Source: Chloroflexota bacterium
GTDB taxonomy: Bacteria; Chloroflexota; Ktedonobacteria; Ktedonobacterales; JADMIN01
Direction of reading: 5' to 3'
DNA: 64,000 bases
Assembly: GCA_021323855.1 (NCBI GenBank)
Contig: JAJPKE010000009.1
Coordinates: 124,001-188,000 of the forward strand
The position numbers were made by a program, and so were the translations under genes. The notes below the pieces were generated by a model that was not told the origin of the DNA, did not search any database, and was given only the letters and a program-made list of their open reading frames with translations. Within the stretch, counting starts at the first letter, position 1. The number at the start of each line of letters is the position of its first letter. Below, in pieces: positions 25,674 through 35,207 of this stretch.

Positions 25674-27083
25674 ATGAGTATAGAATCCATCAATCCAGCC
25701 ACCGGCGAGATCATCGAGACATTCACGCCCTACACAACGGAACAGGTGAACGCGGCGCTGGATGAAGCGCAACAGGCGTTCCGGCAATGGCGCAGCACGA
25801 CATTCGCTGAACGGGGCGCGCTCATGACGCGCGTGGCAACATATCTGCGCGCCAACAAGGCGGAGCTGGCGCGCGTGGCGACGCTGGAAATGGGCAAGGT
25901 AATTGCCGAGGCCGAGGCTGAGGTGGAGAAGTGCGCCTGGAACTGCGAGTTCTATGCCGAGCATGCTGAAGCGTTCCTTGCTGATGAGCCGGTTGCCACC
26001 AACGCCGCTTCCAGCTATATCGCCTACCGTCCATTGGGTGTGGTGCTGGCAGTGATGCCCTGGAACTTCCCCTACTGGCAGGTGATCCGTTTTGCTGCGC
26101 CTGCGCTCATGGCTGGCAACGCCGCTGTGCTGAAGCATGCCTCCAACGTCTCGCGCTGCGCGCTGGAAATCGAGCGCGTCTTTAAGGAGTGTGGTGCGCC
26201 TGCTGGCCTGTTCCGCACGATTCTGGTGCCAGGGAGCGCCGTTGCCGATATTATCGCCGATCCACGCATTGCTGCTGTCACGCTGACGGGTAGCGAACCG
26301 GCTGGTGTCTCGGTAGCCTCTGCCAGCGGCCACGCGCTGAAAAAGACGGTGCTGGAACTGGGCGGCTCTGATGCGTTCATCGTGCTGGACGATGCCGATC
26401 TGGATGCCGCCGCGCAGATGGCAGCGCGCTCGCGTTTCCAGAATTGCGGCCAGAGTTGTATCGCTGCCAAGCGTTTCATCGTTGTTGAGTCAGTAGCAGA
26501 CGCTTTTACTGAGAAGTTTGTGGCGGCGGCGAAGGCATTGCGTGTTGGCGACCCACTCGATCATGACGTACAGATTGGGGCGATGGCGCGTGCCGACCTG
26601 CGCGATGAACTGGACCGGCAGGTGCGCGCGTCCGTGCAGATGGGGGCGCAGGTAGCGTTGGGCGGCGCTCCTATAGAGGGTAAGGGTGCGTTCTATGCGC
26701 CGACTGTGCTGACTGGCATAACCACCGATATGCCAGTCTTCCGCGAGGAAACCTTTGGGCCGGTGGCGCCGGTGATTCGTGCCCGCGACACGCAGCATGC
26801 CATCGAGCTGGCGAATGACTCAACGTTCGGCCTCGGCGGCAATCTCTGGACACGCAATATTGACCGTGCGCGCCAACTGGCCGGGCAGATCGAGTCTGGC
26901 AATGTGTTCATCAATGGCATGACAGCCTCTGATCCGCGTTTGCCATTCGGTGGGGTCAAGCACAGCGGCTATGGCCGCGAGCTTTCGCAGTTCGGCATCC
27001 GCGAGTTTGTGAACATCCAAACCGTTTGGATTGGTCCGGCGGCGGGGAGCGCAACCGCTGAGCCACAGGCCGCCGCAGAGTAG
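25674..27083 (+). CDS. NAD(P)-dependent succinate-semialdehyde dehydrogenase-type ALDH
   Basis: 469 residues, an aldehyde dehydrogenase closest in style to the GabD/YneI (Sad) group: starts SIESINPATGE, has GVVLAVMPWNFPYWQ (about 122-136), catalytic E228 in LELGGSD and C262 in GQSCIAAKR with 34-residue spacing, and a C-terminal PFGGVKHSGYGRELSQFG. GAGGAG lies 8 nt before the ATG. It probably oxidises succinate semialdehyde to succinate; the aldehyde cannot be fixed from sequence, and no GABA aminotransferase is adjacent. Confidence 0.87.
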   Translation: MSIESINPATGEIIETFTPYTTEQVNAALDEAQQAFRQWRSTTFAERGALMTRVATYLRANKAELARVATLEMGKVIAEAEAEVEKCAWNCEFYAEHAEAFLADEPVATNAASSYIAYRPLGVVLAVMPWNFPYWQVIRFAAPALMAGNAAVLKHASNVSRCALEIERVFKECGAPAGLFRTILVPGSAVADIIADPRIAAVTLTGSEPAGVSVASASGHALKKTVLELGGSDAFIVLDDADLDAAAQMAARSRFQNCGQSCIAAKRFIVVESVADAFTEKFVAAAKALRVGDPLDHDVQIGAMARADLRDELDRQVRASVQMGAQVALGGAPIEGKGAFYAPTVLTGITTDMPVFREETFGPVAPVIRARDTQHAIELANDSTFGLGGNLWTRNIDRARQLAGQIESGNVFINGMTASDPRLPFGGVKHSGYGRELSQFGIREFVNIQTVWIGPAAGSATAEPQAAAE

Positions 27084-27369
27084 CCATCGCAGGGATGTGG
27101 CTGCTACAATAGGCGCAGGGGTGACGTTGCTGCTCCATCAGGGAGGGCATCGTTATCTCTGCGCCGCCGTGTTTCTGGGAAGGGCGGCTTGCCGTATGCG
27201 CTGGATGTACGCTCGCTGTGTCCGCTGGATACGCTACGTTCGCTCTGCGAACTTTGCCTATTATGCTTATCAGGTGCGTCATGCCCGCGCTATCGTTTAT
27301 TGGTATCTCCGCGTCGGATTCCGTGGCCTGATCGCGCCGCGTTTCAGGCGCGACATTGCGAAATGGCTC

Positions 27370-28209
27370 ATGGAAACGACAACTCCCAATACCTCCGATA
27401 CTCCCGGCCAGCAGCAAAGCCAGCCGGAACAGCATACAGCGAAACCTACGCGCCTGCTCATTCTCGTTCGTCATGGCCAGACGACCTACAACGTAGAAGG
27501 GCGTCTGCCGGGGCAACTCCCTGGCGTGCCGCTGACGGATGAGGGCCGGCGCCAGGCGCAACGGGCAGCGGTTGCGCTCTCCGGTTTACCGCTAAGTGCG
27601 ATAGTTGCCAGCCCATTGGAGCGCGCCCGCGACACCGCTGAGATCATCGCGCGTGGCTGGGCATTGCCGGTGCGTCTCGATCCACGCCTGATGGATACCG
27701 ATGTGGGACCCTGGGCGGGGCAGAAGATTGACGATCTGAACAAGACCGACCCGCGCTGGAAGGCATTTGTCGCCCATCCCAACGAACCACCGGAGGGCAT
27801 TGAGGGGTTCCTGGCCGTGCAGGAGCGCACCGTTGCCGCAGTCGAAGCGATCAGGGCTGATGCGGCGTTGGGCAATTATGTCGTGCTGGTGGCGCATGCC
27901 GATGTCGTCAAGTTGATTCTAGCGTATTATACGGGCATGGCTGCGGAGCGCGCGCCGTCTATTATGATTGGCAATGCCTCGATCAGCGTGCTGGCGTTTC
28001 CGCCGGAAGGCGAACCCAACTTGCTGGCGCTGAATTGGAGCGCCTTTCCCAATTGGCTGGTGCCGCCTGCCAAAACGCCAGCGGCAATGCCACAACAGCC
28101 ACAACAATCAACGGAACCTACTGAGCAGTCGCCGCAGTCACCATCAGGCGACACGACTCCGGCGGATGCTGGTGGTAAGGTGGCGGTTGCTGCTGATCTG
28201 CCGCATTGA
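27370..28209 (+). CDS. Histidine phosphatase family protein (phosphoglycerate-mutase-like)
   Basis: 279 residues from the ATG at 27370. The catalytic signature LVRHGQTTYN lies about 30 residues in, the second histidine in VAHADVVKLI near residue 180, and the SPLERARDTAE motif between; these define the 2H phosphatase family acting on phosphosugars or phospho-cofactors. A Pro/Gln/Ser tail of about 60 residues follows. The start is uncertain: the frame is open upstream to 27031, and ATGs at 27196 and 27370 both lack a strong RBS. I chose the one nearest the domain. Confidence 0.78.
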   Translation: METTTPNTSDTPGQQQSQPEQHTAKPTRLLILVRHGQTTYNVEGRLPGQLPGVPLTDEGRRQAQRAAVALSGLPLSAIVASPLERARDTAEIIARGWALPVRLDPRLMDTDVGPWAGQKIDDLNKTDPRWKAFVAHPNEPPEGIEGFLAVQERTVAAVEAIRADAALGNYVVLVAHADVVKLILAYYTGMAAERAPSIMIGNASISVLAFPPEGEPNLLALNWSAFPNWLVPPAKTPAAMPQQPQQSTEPTEQSPQSPSGDTTPADAGGKVAVAADLPH

Positions 28210-28297
28210 GTCTCTGGTGAGCTTTTCAGCCCGTTTTGATTTCTGGCCCTGCCTGGATGATAGATGACAGGAGCCTCGTTCGAGAGCGAGGTAGCAG

Positions 28298-29188
28298 ATG
28301 TTTGACCCGCGCAGTTCGTATCACCGCCGCATGTGGCACTATGAGTCCGGCACACCGCTCTCGGTTGCGCAGTTGATTTCGCTTGGCAGCCTGGATGCGC
28401 GCACGGCTGCGTTGCTCTGGCTGTTGATCGAACATCATCAATCGCTGATCGTCTCCGGTCCCACTGATCCAACGCCAGGGGTGGGCAAGACGACGACGCT
28501 CAATGCGCTGCTGGGATTCCTGCCCACCGGTTCGACGATGGTGTACACGGTCGGTATGTATGAAGAATTTGACTTCCTCAACGAGGTGCAGCCGGAAACG
28601 ACCTGTGTGCTGGCGAACGAGGTGAGCGATCACCTATCAATCTACATGTGGGGACGTGTGGCGCGGCGTTTCTTGAAGCTACCGGAGCAGAATTTTGCCA
28701 TCGCTACCTCCTGCCATGCCGATACGGTCAGCGATGTGCTGGCGATGTTGACGCATGAGCTCAAGCTACCAGTGAGCGATGTGCAGCGATTGGGCATCAT
28801 CGTCAACATCGGGTTGGTAGGTAGGCTCTGGCCGCCACGCCGCCGCTTCCTGACGGTGAATTTCGTGCGCCCGGTAGCGACGACCGCTGCCCAGAACGCT
28901 CCTAACGCTCATGCCCAGGTCGAGCTGATCCCGCTGGCGACCTGGGATGCCACGACTGACACGTTTATTCCGGCAACCGCTGAAGCGCTGGCGGAATTGG
29001 CAACCATCGTCGGCCAGATGCCTGAAGACTTCAGCGCCGCCCTGGAGAGCAGGACAGCGTTGATGGAGACGCTGGCGGAGGGCCGTGGCGTGGGCATGCA
29101 CGCGATGCGCGAGGCGATGGAAGAGTTTCTCGCCAACGCTGATGCTGGCGATTCGTCCGCATCTGATGCGCAGGACGGCGCCAACTAA
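28298..29188 (+). CDS. VirB11/PulE-like secretion ATPase-type protein
   Basis: 296 residues, cytoplasmic. A Walker A with an insertion, GPTDPTPGVGKTT (about residues 54-66), is followed by TLNALLGFLP, an acidic Asp/Glu-box region around 90-110 and an ATSCHADTVSDVLAML segment (about 134) equivalent to the SLHANS/His-box region of VirB11/type II secretion ATPases. Order and size fit a trimmed VirB11-like ATPase without its usual N-terminal domain. No pilus or secretion genes flank it. RBS GAGGTAGCAG precedes the ATG. It could serve a pilus whose other parts lie elsewhere, or another DNA or protein machine. Confidence 0.6.
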   Translation: MFDPRSSYHRRMWHYESGTPLSVAQLISLGSLDARTAALLWLLIEHHQSLIVSGPTDPTPGVGKTTTLNALLGFLPTGSTMVYTVGMYEEFDFLNEVQPETTCVLANEVSDHLSIYMWGRVARRFLKLPEQNFAIATSCHADTVSDVLAMLTHELKLPVSDVQRLGIIVNIGLVGRLWPPRRRFLTVNFVRPVATTAAQNAPNAHAQVELIPLATWDATTDTFIPATAEALAELATIVGQMPEDFSAALESRTALMETLAEGRGVGMHAMREAMEEFLANADAGDSSASDAQDGAN

Positions 29189-29348
29189 TCTCACAAACCA
29201 GCAACCTCCAAATGCAGCGATGCCAGGAAGAATCTGGTACAGAAGTTGCTACGCTATCATTCGCATGTGTAGCATACCAGCCCTATTTGCTGTACATAGC
29301 GATGTTTTTCGCGCCAACCGGGCGCTACGATAGAGTGGAGCAGAGAAG

Positions 29349-29579
29349 ATGACGACTGATAGCCGTGATACCCGCCGCACCGAGCGCACGCTGACGATAG
29401 CTGATCTCTGCGAGGCAATTGCCAGCGGCGAAATCACCCCGAAGGTGCGTGATGGCTACTATCAGATTCAGGGACGAGATATGCGCAAGCTCCGCCTGCT
29501 GTACAGCGCGGAGCTTGCCGAATCGCCTGCGATAATGCTTGGGGCTGGCTCAGATTCACATGTTGGCTGCCTTGCGTAA
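29349..29579 (+). CDS. Small hypothetical protein
   Basis: 76 residues, soluble, charged: TLTIADLCEAIASGEITPKVRDGYYQI looks like a short helix pair. A GGAGCAGAGAAG stretch precedes the ATG. Its last 24 bp overlap the end of the convergent gene on the other strand. No family recognised. Confidence 0.5.
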   Translation: MTTDSRDTRRTERTLTIADLCEAIASGEITPKVRDGYYQIQGRDMRKLRLLYSAELAESPAIMLGAGSDSHVGCLA

Positions 29580-31082
29580 GCTGGGCCACGCGCTCAGGAC
29601 ATCGCCCAGCCGGTTGGATTCATAGCCCCAGCAGGGTTCGTAGTAGTAACAACCGACCCAGTTGAGCGTTGCGGCGTGGTTGAAGAAGCTCAGTGCATGG
29701 GCAATCATATAGCAGTTGATGGCTGGGTCGCGCGAAAGGACAGACGCCCACCAGTTATCCGCTGTCAACACGCCGCTGGTTTCATCTATGCCAGACATGA
29801 TCTGGTCAATCGTCATTGCTGGGAAGGTGCAAGAATAGCCACCGCAGGTGGGGACAGTGCCTTGCTGGCGGTCAAAGTTCAGTACCCATTGCCCCACTTT
29901 CTGCACCAGCGCCGTATTGTTAGGATCACCGTAGAGATCGGTAAAGGCGTTCTTGAGGACATAGATCACCGAGAACTGGTTGCCATAGCCCAACTGCCAG
30001 AAATTTGAGACGGGGCAGTTCTCGATATCCGTAAAATAGTTGGTGCCTGCTCGTGTTCCCCGGTTGGCGCAGTTGCTATAGTTGATGCGCGCGCCAATGC
30101 CCTCAGCATGTGTCCACCAGACGATCATTTCCGGTTCGATGCTGTTGTGATAACGCCGGTCATAAGCTGCCGTCGCGCGATAGGCGAAGGGAAGCATAAA
30201 AACCATGCGCTGGTACTCATCGCTGGGTATCGGCTGTGGGCTGGCTGGCCAGTCAAAGCCGTATTTGGCAACATAATGCCCGGCATTGGTAATATCTGGC
30301 GCTGGGATGGGGGTGGGCGTTGGTGGGTCGTGTTTTCCACTGAGCGCCTGCCATGCCGTCGAATTGAGGAAGCTCAGCGTCTGCGTCGTGCTGGAGATGG
30401 CGACGAGCGTCGAGGTCAGGACGACGATTACCGCTAAAACGACGAGCAGCGTCTTGTTTCGGCGGATAATATCCATCTGGTCTACTGCGCGATTCACTTG
30501 CGCGCGGACCTGTGGCGGCAAACGACGCGAAAGATTGCGCCCCGGCACAAAGAGAACGGAGAACGGGTGGTGTTGTTTGTTATATTGACGTGCTGCTTTG
30601 GCTGTGCCGGGCTTGGTCAACCCTCTTTCGTGGGGTTTGAGCGCGCGTGCTTCCGTATTGGCGCGGTAGCGTTGGAGTAATCCGCCGCTGGCAGGTGGCA
30701 GTTGCTCATACCCGACCATCTCCCAGGTGTCTTCTTCCTGGTCTTCGCCGGCACCCAACGCTTCATCGTATGAGCCAAATTCATCATTGTAGGGGTAGCG
30801 CGCATTGCCATTGCTTGCGCCAGCCCCGCTATCAGGCACACGCACGCTGGGGATTGTTGGAAGCGTCACCAAAGGCAGCACGACCGTTTCACGCCCGGTG
30901 TCTTCCTCATATGCCTGTGCTTGATATGCTGATGCTTGCTGTCCCCTCCTGGGGGTGGGGCGTTGCGCAGACTGCGGTTTGGGATTGGCTGGTGGATTAG
31001 GATTGGGGCGCTGGGCCGCAGCAATAATCGTGCGTTTTCCCGTATCATCGCGCCGCTTGCGCACTGGCCTATCCTCGCCCAT
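29556..31082 (-). CDS. Anchored extracytoplasmic protein of unknown function
   Basis: 508 residues from the ATG at 31082 (GGTGGAGG about 10 nt upstream; a GTG at 31115 would extend it). Residues 1-200 are disordered, Pro/Ala/Arg/Glu-rich, and cytoplasmic; one membrane anchor lies near residues 212-236; then a Thr/Pro linker (PPTPTPIPAPD) and a folded domain of about 230 residues rich in Trp, Tyr and Asn with six or more cysteines (NCANRG, ENCPVS, TCGGYSCTF, GCYYYEPCWGYE), probably disulfide-linked. A transglycosylase-like fold is possible (EMIVWWTHAEGIGARINYS, a Glu preceding Trp-Trp), but this is a guess. Confidence 0.5.
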   Translation of the reverse strand: MGEDRPVRKRRDDTGKRTIIAAAQRPNPNPPANPKPQSAQRPTPRRGQQASAYQAQAYEEDTGRETVVLPLVTLPTIPSVRVPDSGAGASNGNARYPYNDEFGSYDEALGAGEDQEEDTWEMVGYEQLPPASGGLLQRYRANTEARALKPHERGLTKPGTAKAARQYNKQHHPFSVLFVPGRNLSRRLPPQVRAQVNRAVDQMDIIRRNKTLLVVLAVIVVLTSTLVAISSTTQTLSFLNSTAWQALSGKHDPPTPTPIPAPDITNAGHYVAKYGFDWPASPQPIPSDEYQRMVFMLPFAYRATAAYDRRYHNSIEPEMIVWWTHAEGIGARINYSNCANRGTRAGTNYFTDIENCPVSNFWQLGYGNQFSVIYVLKNAFTDLYGDPNNTALVQKVGQWVLNFDRQQGTVPTCGGYSCTFPAMTIDQIMSGIDETSGVLTADNWWASVLSRDPAINCYMIAHALSFFNHAATLNWVGCYYYEPCWGYESNRLGDVLSAWPSLRKAANM

Positions 31083-31257
31083 CTGATGCCAACCTCCACC
31101 GTTGCGCCTGACCACTACATAGGTAGGCTTGCCTTCTGCCGAGAGAACCTTCTGAGGCAGGATAGTCCGTGGAACGGCTGACTAGCAATATTATGAGGGT
31201 GGAAAGGGGACCAACAGGCTATTGCTGACATCGAGGTCTGGTCATCACACTCGTTTA

Positions 31258-32181
31258 TCAGCGCTCAGCGGTCGCCGCCGCATAGTAGCGGCTGGCCGGC
31301 GCCATCCCGCGCACGCTGGCGAGGAAGCGGCTTGCCGCGATGACAGCTTCGAGGTTGATGCCTGTCTCGATGCCCATGCCATGTAGCATATAGAGCAGGT
31401 CTTCGGTAGCGAGGTTACCGGAGGCGCCCGGCGCATAAGGGCAGCCGCCGAGTCCACCTGCCGAGCTATCGAAGATGGTGATACCAGCCTGAAGCGCGGC
31501 GAGGACATTGGCGAGCGCCGTGCCGCGCGTGTCATGGAAGTGCATCGCCAGCCGCTCGATGGGTACAGCATCTTTGAGCAAAGCGGTGAGCGAGGACACC
31601 TGATTGGGCGTGGCGACGCCGATGGTGTCACCAATCGAGATTTCGTCTACGCCAAGCGCGAGCAACTGCTCTGTGACCGATAGCACTGCCGCCGGTGCGA
31701 CCGCGCCTTCGTAGGGGCAGCCAAAAGCAGTGGAGACATAGCCGCGCACTCGCATGCCTGCGGCGCGCGCCATCTCAACCACGGAGCGAAAGTTCTCAAT
31801 ACTGCCAGCGATGCTTGTATTGATGTTGTGCTGCACGAACGATTCGGAGGCGCCGGTGAAGACTGCCACTTCGTCAACCTGAGCGGCCAGCGCACGTTCC
31901 ATTCCCTTGCGATTTGGCACGAGCGCCGTATAGCGGATGCCAGGTCTGCGTGTGATGCCTGCCATCACCTCGGCTGCGTCGCCAAGTTGCGGGATCGCTT
32001 TGGGGCTGACGAAAGATGTCGCTTCGATCACCGGGTAGCCTGCTGCGCTGAGCAGATCAATGAAGCGAATCTTATCTGCCGTGGCGACGACACCTTTTTC
32101 GTTCTGCAAGCCGTCGCGCGGGCCAACTTCCACCACTGTCACGCGGTCCGGCTGCTGGTGTATCACCATATTGTTGTCCAT
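31258..32181 (-). CDS. mvaB: Hydroxymethylglutaryl-CoA lyase
   Basis: Cleaves HMG-CoA to acetoacetate and acetyl-CoA, the last step of leucine breakdown. Seen: 307 residues; VEVGPRDGLQNEK at the N-terminus with the catalytic Arg and Asp; GDTIGVATP; metal-binding HFHDTRGTALANV; and the family signature GGLGGCPYAPGASGNLATED with its catalytic cysteine. AGGATGG precedes the ATG. Third gene of a leucine-degradation operon; the preceding gene ends 21 bp upstream. Confidence 0.95.
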   Translation of the reverse strand: MDNNMVIHQQPDRVTVVEVGPRDGLQNEKGVVATADKIRFIDLLSAAGYPVIEATSFVSPKAIPQLGDAAEVMAGITRRPGIRYTALVPNRKGMERALAAQVDEVAVFTGASESFVQHNINTSIAGSIENFRSVVEMARAAGMRVRGYVSTAFGCPYEGAVAPAAVLSVTEQLLALGVDEISIGDTIGVATPNQVSSLTALLKDAVPIERLAMHFHDTRGTALANVLAALQAGITIFDSSAGGLGGCPYAPGASGNLATEDLLYMLHGMGIETGINLEAVIAASRFLASVRGMAPASRYYAAATAER

Positions 32182-32202
32182 ACAGCATCCATCCTATTGC
32201 AA

Positions 32203-34275
32203 CTACTTCAGTAAGTCGTCTGCCTCGTCAGTCGCAGCTTTTGCCTCTTCGCCAGTATCGAGTTCGACGAGCAGTTCACCGCCGGGTACGACATCTCCCG
32301 CGCCATGTGGTACGCGCAGGATGCGGCCAGGATACGGCGAGGTGATAGCATGCTCCATCTTCATCGCACCCAGCACCACCAATGGCTGATGCGCCGTGAC
32401 CTGATCGCCCTCTGCGACGTTGACTTTGATGATTGTGCCGGCCATTGGCGCTGTCAATGCCTGTCGCCCCGCCTGATGTTCGCTGGCGTGGGCTGAAGTA
32501 TCCACATCCAGCGGGCGCGGCTTAGGCAGCGTGCAATTTTCGCCGCGATAACTTACCTGTATGTCAAAGCCGTGACGCGCTACCGCTACCTGCGTGCGGG
32601 CGTCGCCAATCGCCAGTGTCAGGCAGTGATCGGCTTCTACCGTCGCGCTGATGGGGACTGTCCCGTCGCTCGTAGGAAATGGTTTGTTATTGATGGCGAC
32701 GGTGTATCCCGTTCCTGCGGCAACTGGCGTCAAGGTGACGTGATAGTCTTCATTGCCACGATGGTAGCGGAAAGTGCGGCTGGCGCTATTGCCGGCTGCG
32801 GTGCGGCTGGTCCAGGGATTATAGCGGCCATTCGTTAAGCCGTGTGTCTGTGGTGTTGCGCTGGCGGCCAGTGTTTCCCAGCAGGCGGCGGCGACGAGCG
32901 CCAGCGGCTCGACGATGCGCTGCTCTGCGATGGCGCTCAGGTCATGCGTTTCCAGGTAGGCTGTCGAGGTTGTGCCTGCCGTGAAGTCTTGCTCGTTGGC
33001 AATAGCGCGGAGCAGCGGCGCATTGGTGGCGACGCCGAGGACCGCGAGGTGGTCGAGCGCCCAGCGCAGCCGTTCCACTGCCATCATGCGATCCGCGCCA
33101 TACACAATCAGCTTGGCAAGCATTGGATCGTAGTGAACCGATACCTCATCACCCGTAGCAATACCGGCGTCTACACGCACGCCTGGCGCAACTGGCGGCT
33201 GGAAATACTGGACGGCGCCGGTGGATGGCAGGTAGCCGTTGGCCGGGTCTTCGGCATAGAGCCGCACCTCGATAGCATGGCCGCGTGGGCTGATCTGCTC
33301 CTGCGTAAATGGCAGGCTCTCGCCAGCGGCAACCAGCAATTGCAGCCGCACGAGGTCCAAGCCGGTCACGAGTTCGGTGACTGGATGCTCCACCTGGAGC
33401 CGCGTATTCATCTCCAAGAAATAATAGTTGCCTGCGCTGTCCAGCAGGAATTCGCAGGTACCCGCGTTGACGTAGCCAGCCGCCCGCGCCGCCCGCACCG
33501 CCGCGTCGCCCATCTGTGCGCGCAGTTCCGGGGTAAGGGCAATGCACGGGCTTTCCTCGACGACTTTCTGGTGGCGGCGCTGAATTGAGCAATCGCGCTC
33601 ACCCAGATGAATGACGTTGCCATGCTGATCTGCGAGGACCTGAAACTCGACATGGCGCGGCGCGACTATCAGCTTTTCCAGAAAGACGCTATCATCGCCA
33701 AAAGCAGCAAGCGCCTCGCGTTGCGCAGCGGCGAGCGCCTCGGCGAAGTCTTCGCGCTGTCGAACGACACGCATACCCTTGCCACCGCCACCTGCCGCCG
33801 CTTTAATCATCACTGGATAGCCGATACGGCCCGCCTCGCGCTGCATCGTGCGCAGGTCGCGCTGCTCTCCCGCATAGCCAGGGACCGTGGGAACGCCAGC
33901 AGCCTCAACAGCGCGTTTGGCTGCGGTCTTCGATCCCATCAGACGAATCGCCTCCGCTGGCGGACCGATGAAGACAATGCCGGCGTTGGCGCAGGCTTCG
34001 GCAAAGTCTGCATTCTCGGAGAGGAAGCCATAGCCGGGGTGGATGGCTTCTGCGCCGCTTTCTTTCGCCGCGCGAATGATCGCTGCGATGTTGAGATAGC
34101 TGTCGCGGGCAGGCGCCGGACCAATGGGATAGGCGGCGTCTGCACGGCGCACATGCAGCGCGTTGCGGTCGGCATCCGAATAGACGGCGATGGTGCGGAT
34201 GCCCATTTCCTGGCAGGCGGCCATCACGCGCACGGCGATTTCGCCCCGGTTGGCGATCAAGACAGACTCAAACAT
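32203..34275 (-). CDS. Biotin-dependent acyl-CoA carboxylase alpha subunit (methylcrotonyl-CoA type)
   Basis: 690 residues from the ATG at 34275, which begins MFESVLIANRGEIAVRV like most biotin carboxylases (a GTG at 34281 would add two residues). The order is biotin carboxylase N-domain, ATP-grasp (AAAGGGGKGMR glycine loop), C-domain (EMNTRLQVEHPVTE), a linker domain, then a biotinyl domain with AMKMEH, K639 as the biotin site. Sitting between an enoyl-CoA hydratase and HMG-CoA lyase, it is best read as the methylcrotonyl-CoA carboxylase alpha chain of leucine breakdown. The carboxyltransferase (beta) partner is not in this window. Confidence 0.85.
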   Translation of the reverse strand: MFESVLIANRGEIAVRVMAACQEMGIRTIAVYSDADRNALHVRRADAAYPIGPAPARDSYLNIAAIIRAAKESGAEAIHPGYGFLSENADFAEACANAGIVFIGPPAEAIRLMGSKTAAKRAVEAAGVPTVPGYAGEQRDLRTMQREAGRIGYPVMIKAAAGGGGKGMRVVRQREDFAEALAAAQREALAAFGDDSVFLEKLIVAPRHVEFQVLADQHGNVIHLGERDCSIQRRHQKVVEESPCIALTPELRAQMGDAAVRAARAAGYVNAGTCEFLLDSAGNYYFLEMNTRLQVEHPVTELVTGLDLVRLQLLVAAGESLPFTQEQISPRGHAIEVRLYAEDPANGYLPSTGAVQYFQPPVAPGVRVDAGIATGDEVSVHYDPMLAKLIVYGADRMMAVERLRWALDHLAVLGVATNAPLLRAIANEQDFTAGTTSTAYLETHDLSAIAEQRIVEPLALVAAACWETLAASATPQTHGLTNGRYNPWTSRTAAGNSASRTFRYHRGNEDYHVTLTPVAAGTGYTVAINNKPFPTSDGTVPISATVEADHCLTLAIGDARTQVAVARHGFDIQVSYRGENCTLPKPRPLDVDTSAHASEHQAGRQALTAPMAGTIIKVNVAEGDQVTAHQPLVVLGAMKMEHAITSPYPGRILRVPHGAGDVVPGGELLVELDTGEEAKAATDEADDLLK

Positions 34276-35089
34276 GGTCACTCACCCACGTTGCGCGGCG
34301 CTTCTCCAGGAAAGCGCGGATACCTTCTTGCCCTTCTGGACTGACCCGTAGCCCTGCGATGGTGGCAGCGGTTGTCTCGCGAGCTTCCTCATCGCTCAGA
34401 TGCGGAACGGTGCGCGCCATCAGTTTTGCTGCGCGCACGCCTGCCGGTCCATTCTGTCCGATATGGTGGAGGGTCGCTTCGACCGTCTGATCCAGTTCGG
34501 ACAGCGGCACCACCTGATGAATCAGTCCGATAGCCAGCGCGCGTGTCGTGTCGAAGCGTTCAGCCGTCACAAAGAGCGCCCGCGCGTGCGTTTCGCCGAT
34601 CTTGCGCAGCACAAACGGCGAGATGACGGCTGGCGAGATACCCAGGCGCGCCTCGGTGAAGCCAAAGCGTGTGCCCTCCGCTGCAATAGCGATATCGCAG
34701 ACGGCGGTTAATCCGGAGCCACCGCCAAGCGCAGCGCCATGCAGCCGGCCAATCACCGGGTGCCGGCAGCTATCTATTGCCCGGAACATATCAGCCATGC
34801 GCAGGGCGTCTGCAACATTCTCATCGTGGCCGAAATCCAGGCTGGCGCGCATCCAATTGAGGTCAGCGCCCGCGCAGAAGCTTGGTCCTTCGCCTTGTAG
34901 CACCACAGCGCGCACATCGTCGTCATTGCTCAGGCGCTCGAAAACCGCCTGTAGTTCAGCAATCAATCTGGCGTTGAAAGCGTTGTGGACTTCGGGACGG
35001 TTGAGGGTTACATAGGCCGCGATACCGCGTCGTTCCAGCCGTAGATGCTGATAGTCTTCGCTATCGCGCATATCTTCTGTTTCGCTCAT
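34268..35089 (-). CDS. Enoyl-CoA hydratase (probable methylglutaconyl-CoA hydratase)
   Basis: 273 residues from the ATG at 35089 (AGGAGG 11 nt upstream; a GTG at 35101 lies too close to it). Crotonase-fold motifs are present: oxyanion-hole FCAGADLNWM and HGAALGGGSGLTAVCDIAIA with the second oxyanion glycine, then ATEARLGISPAVIS-like EARLGISPAVI. In this operon it most likely hydrates methylglutaconyl-CoA to HMG-CoA, the step between the carboxylase and the lyase. Overlaps the carboxylase start by a few bases. Confidence 0.85.
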   Translation of the reverse strand: MSETEDMRDSEDYQHLRLERRGIAAYVTLNRPEVHNAFNARLIAELQAVFERLSNDDDVRAVVLQGEGPSFCAGADLNWMRASLDFGHDENVADALRMADMFRAIDSCRHPVIGRLHGAALGGGSGLTAVCDIAIAAEGTRFGFTEARLGISPAVISPFVLRKIGETHARALFVTAERFDTTRALAIGLIHQVVPLSELDQTVEATLHHIGQNGPAGVRAAKLMARTVPHLSDEEARETTAATIAGLRVSPEGQEGIRAFLEKRRATWVSDHV

Positions 35090-35207
35090 TGTTATGGGCA
35101 CCTCCTCGTGCTATGACCACGACTCTTGCTGTGCCGCGTGCCGCGTTGCTCAAAACGTCATCATTGACGCCAGAGCAGGCTATTGTGCCATGCTGTTAGT
35201 TCAGCAC

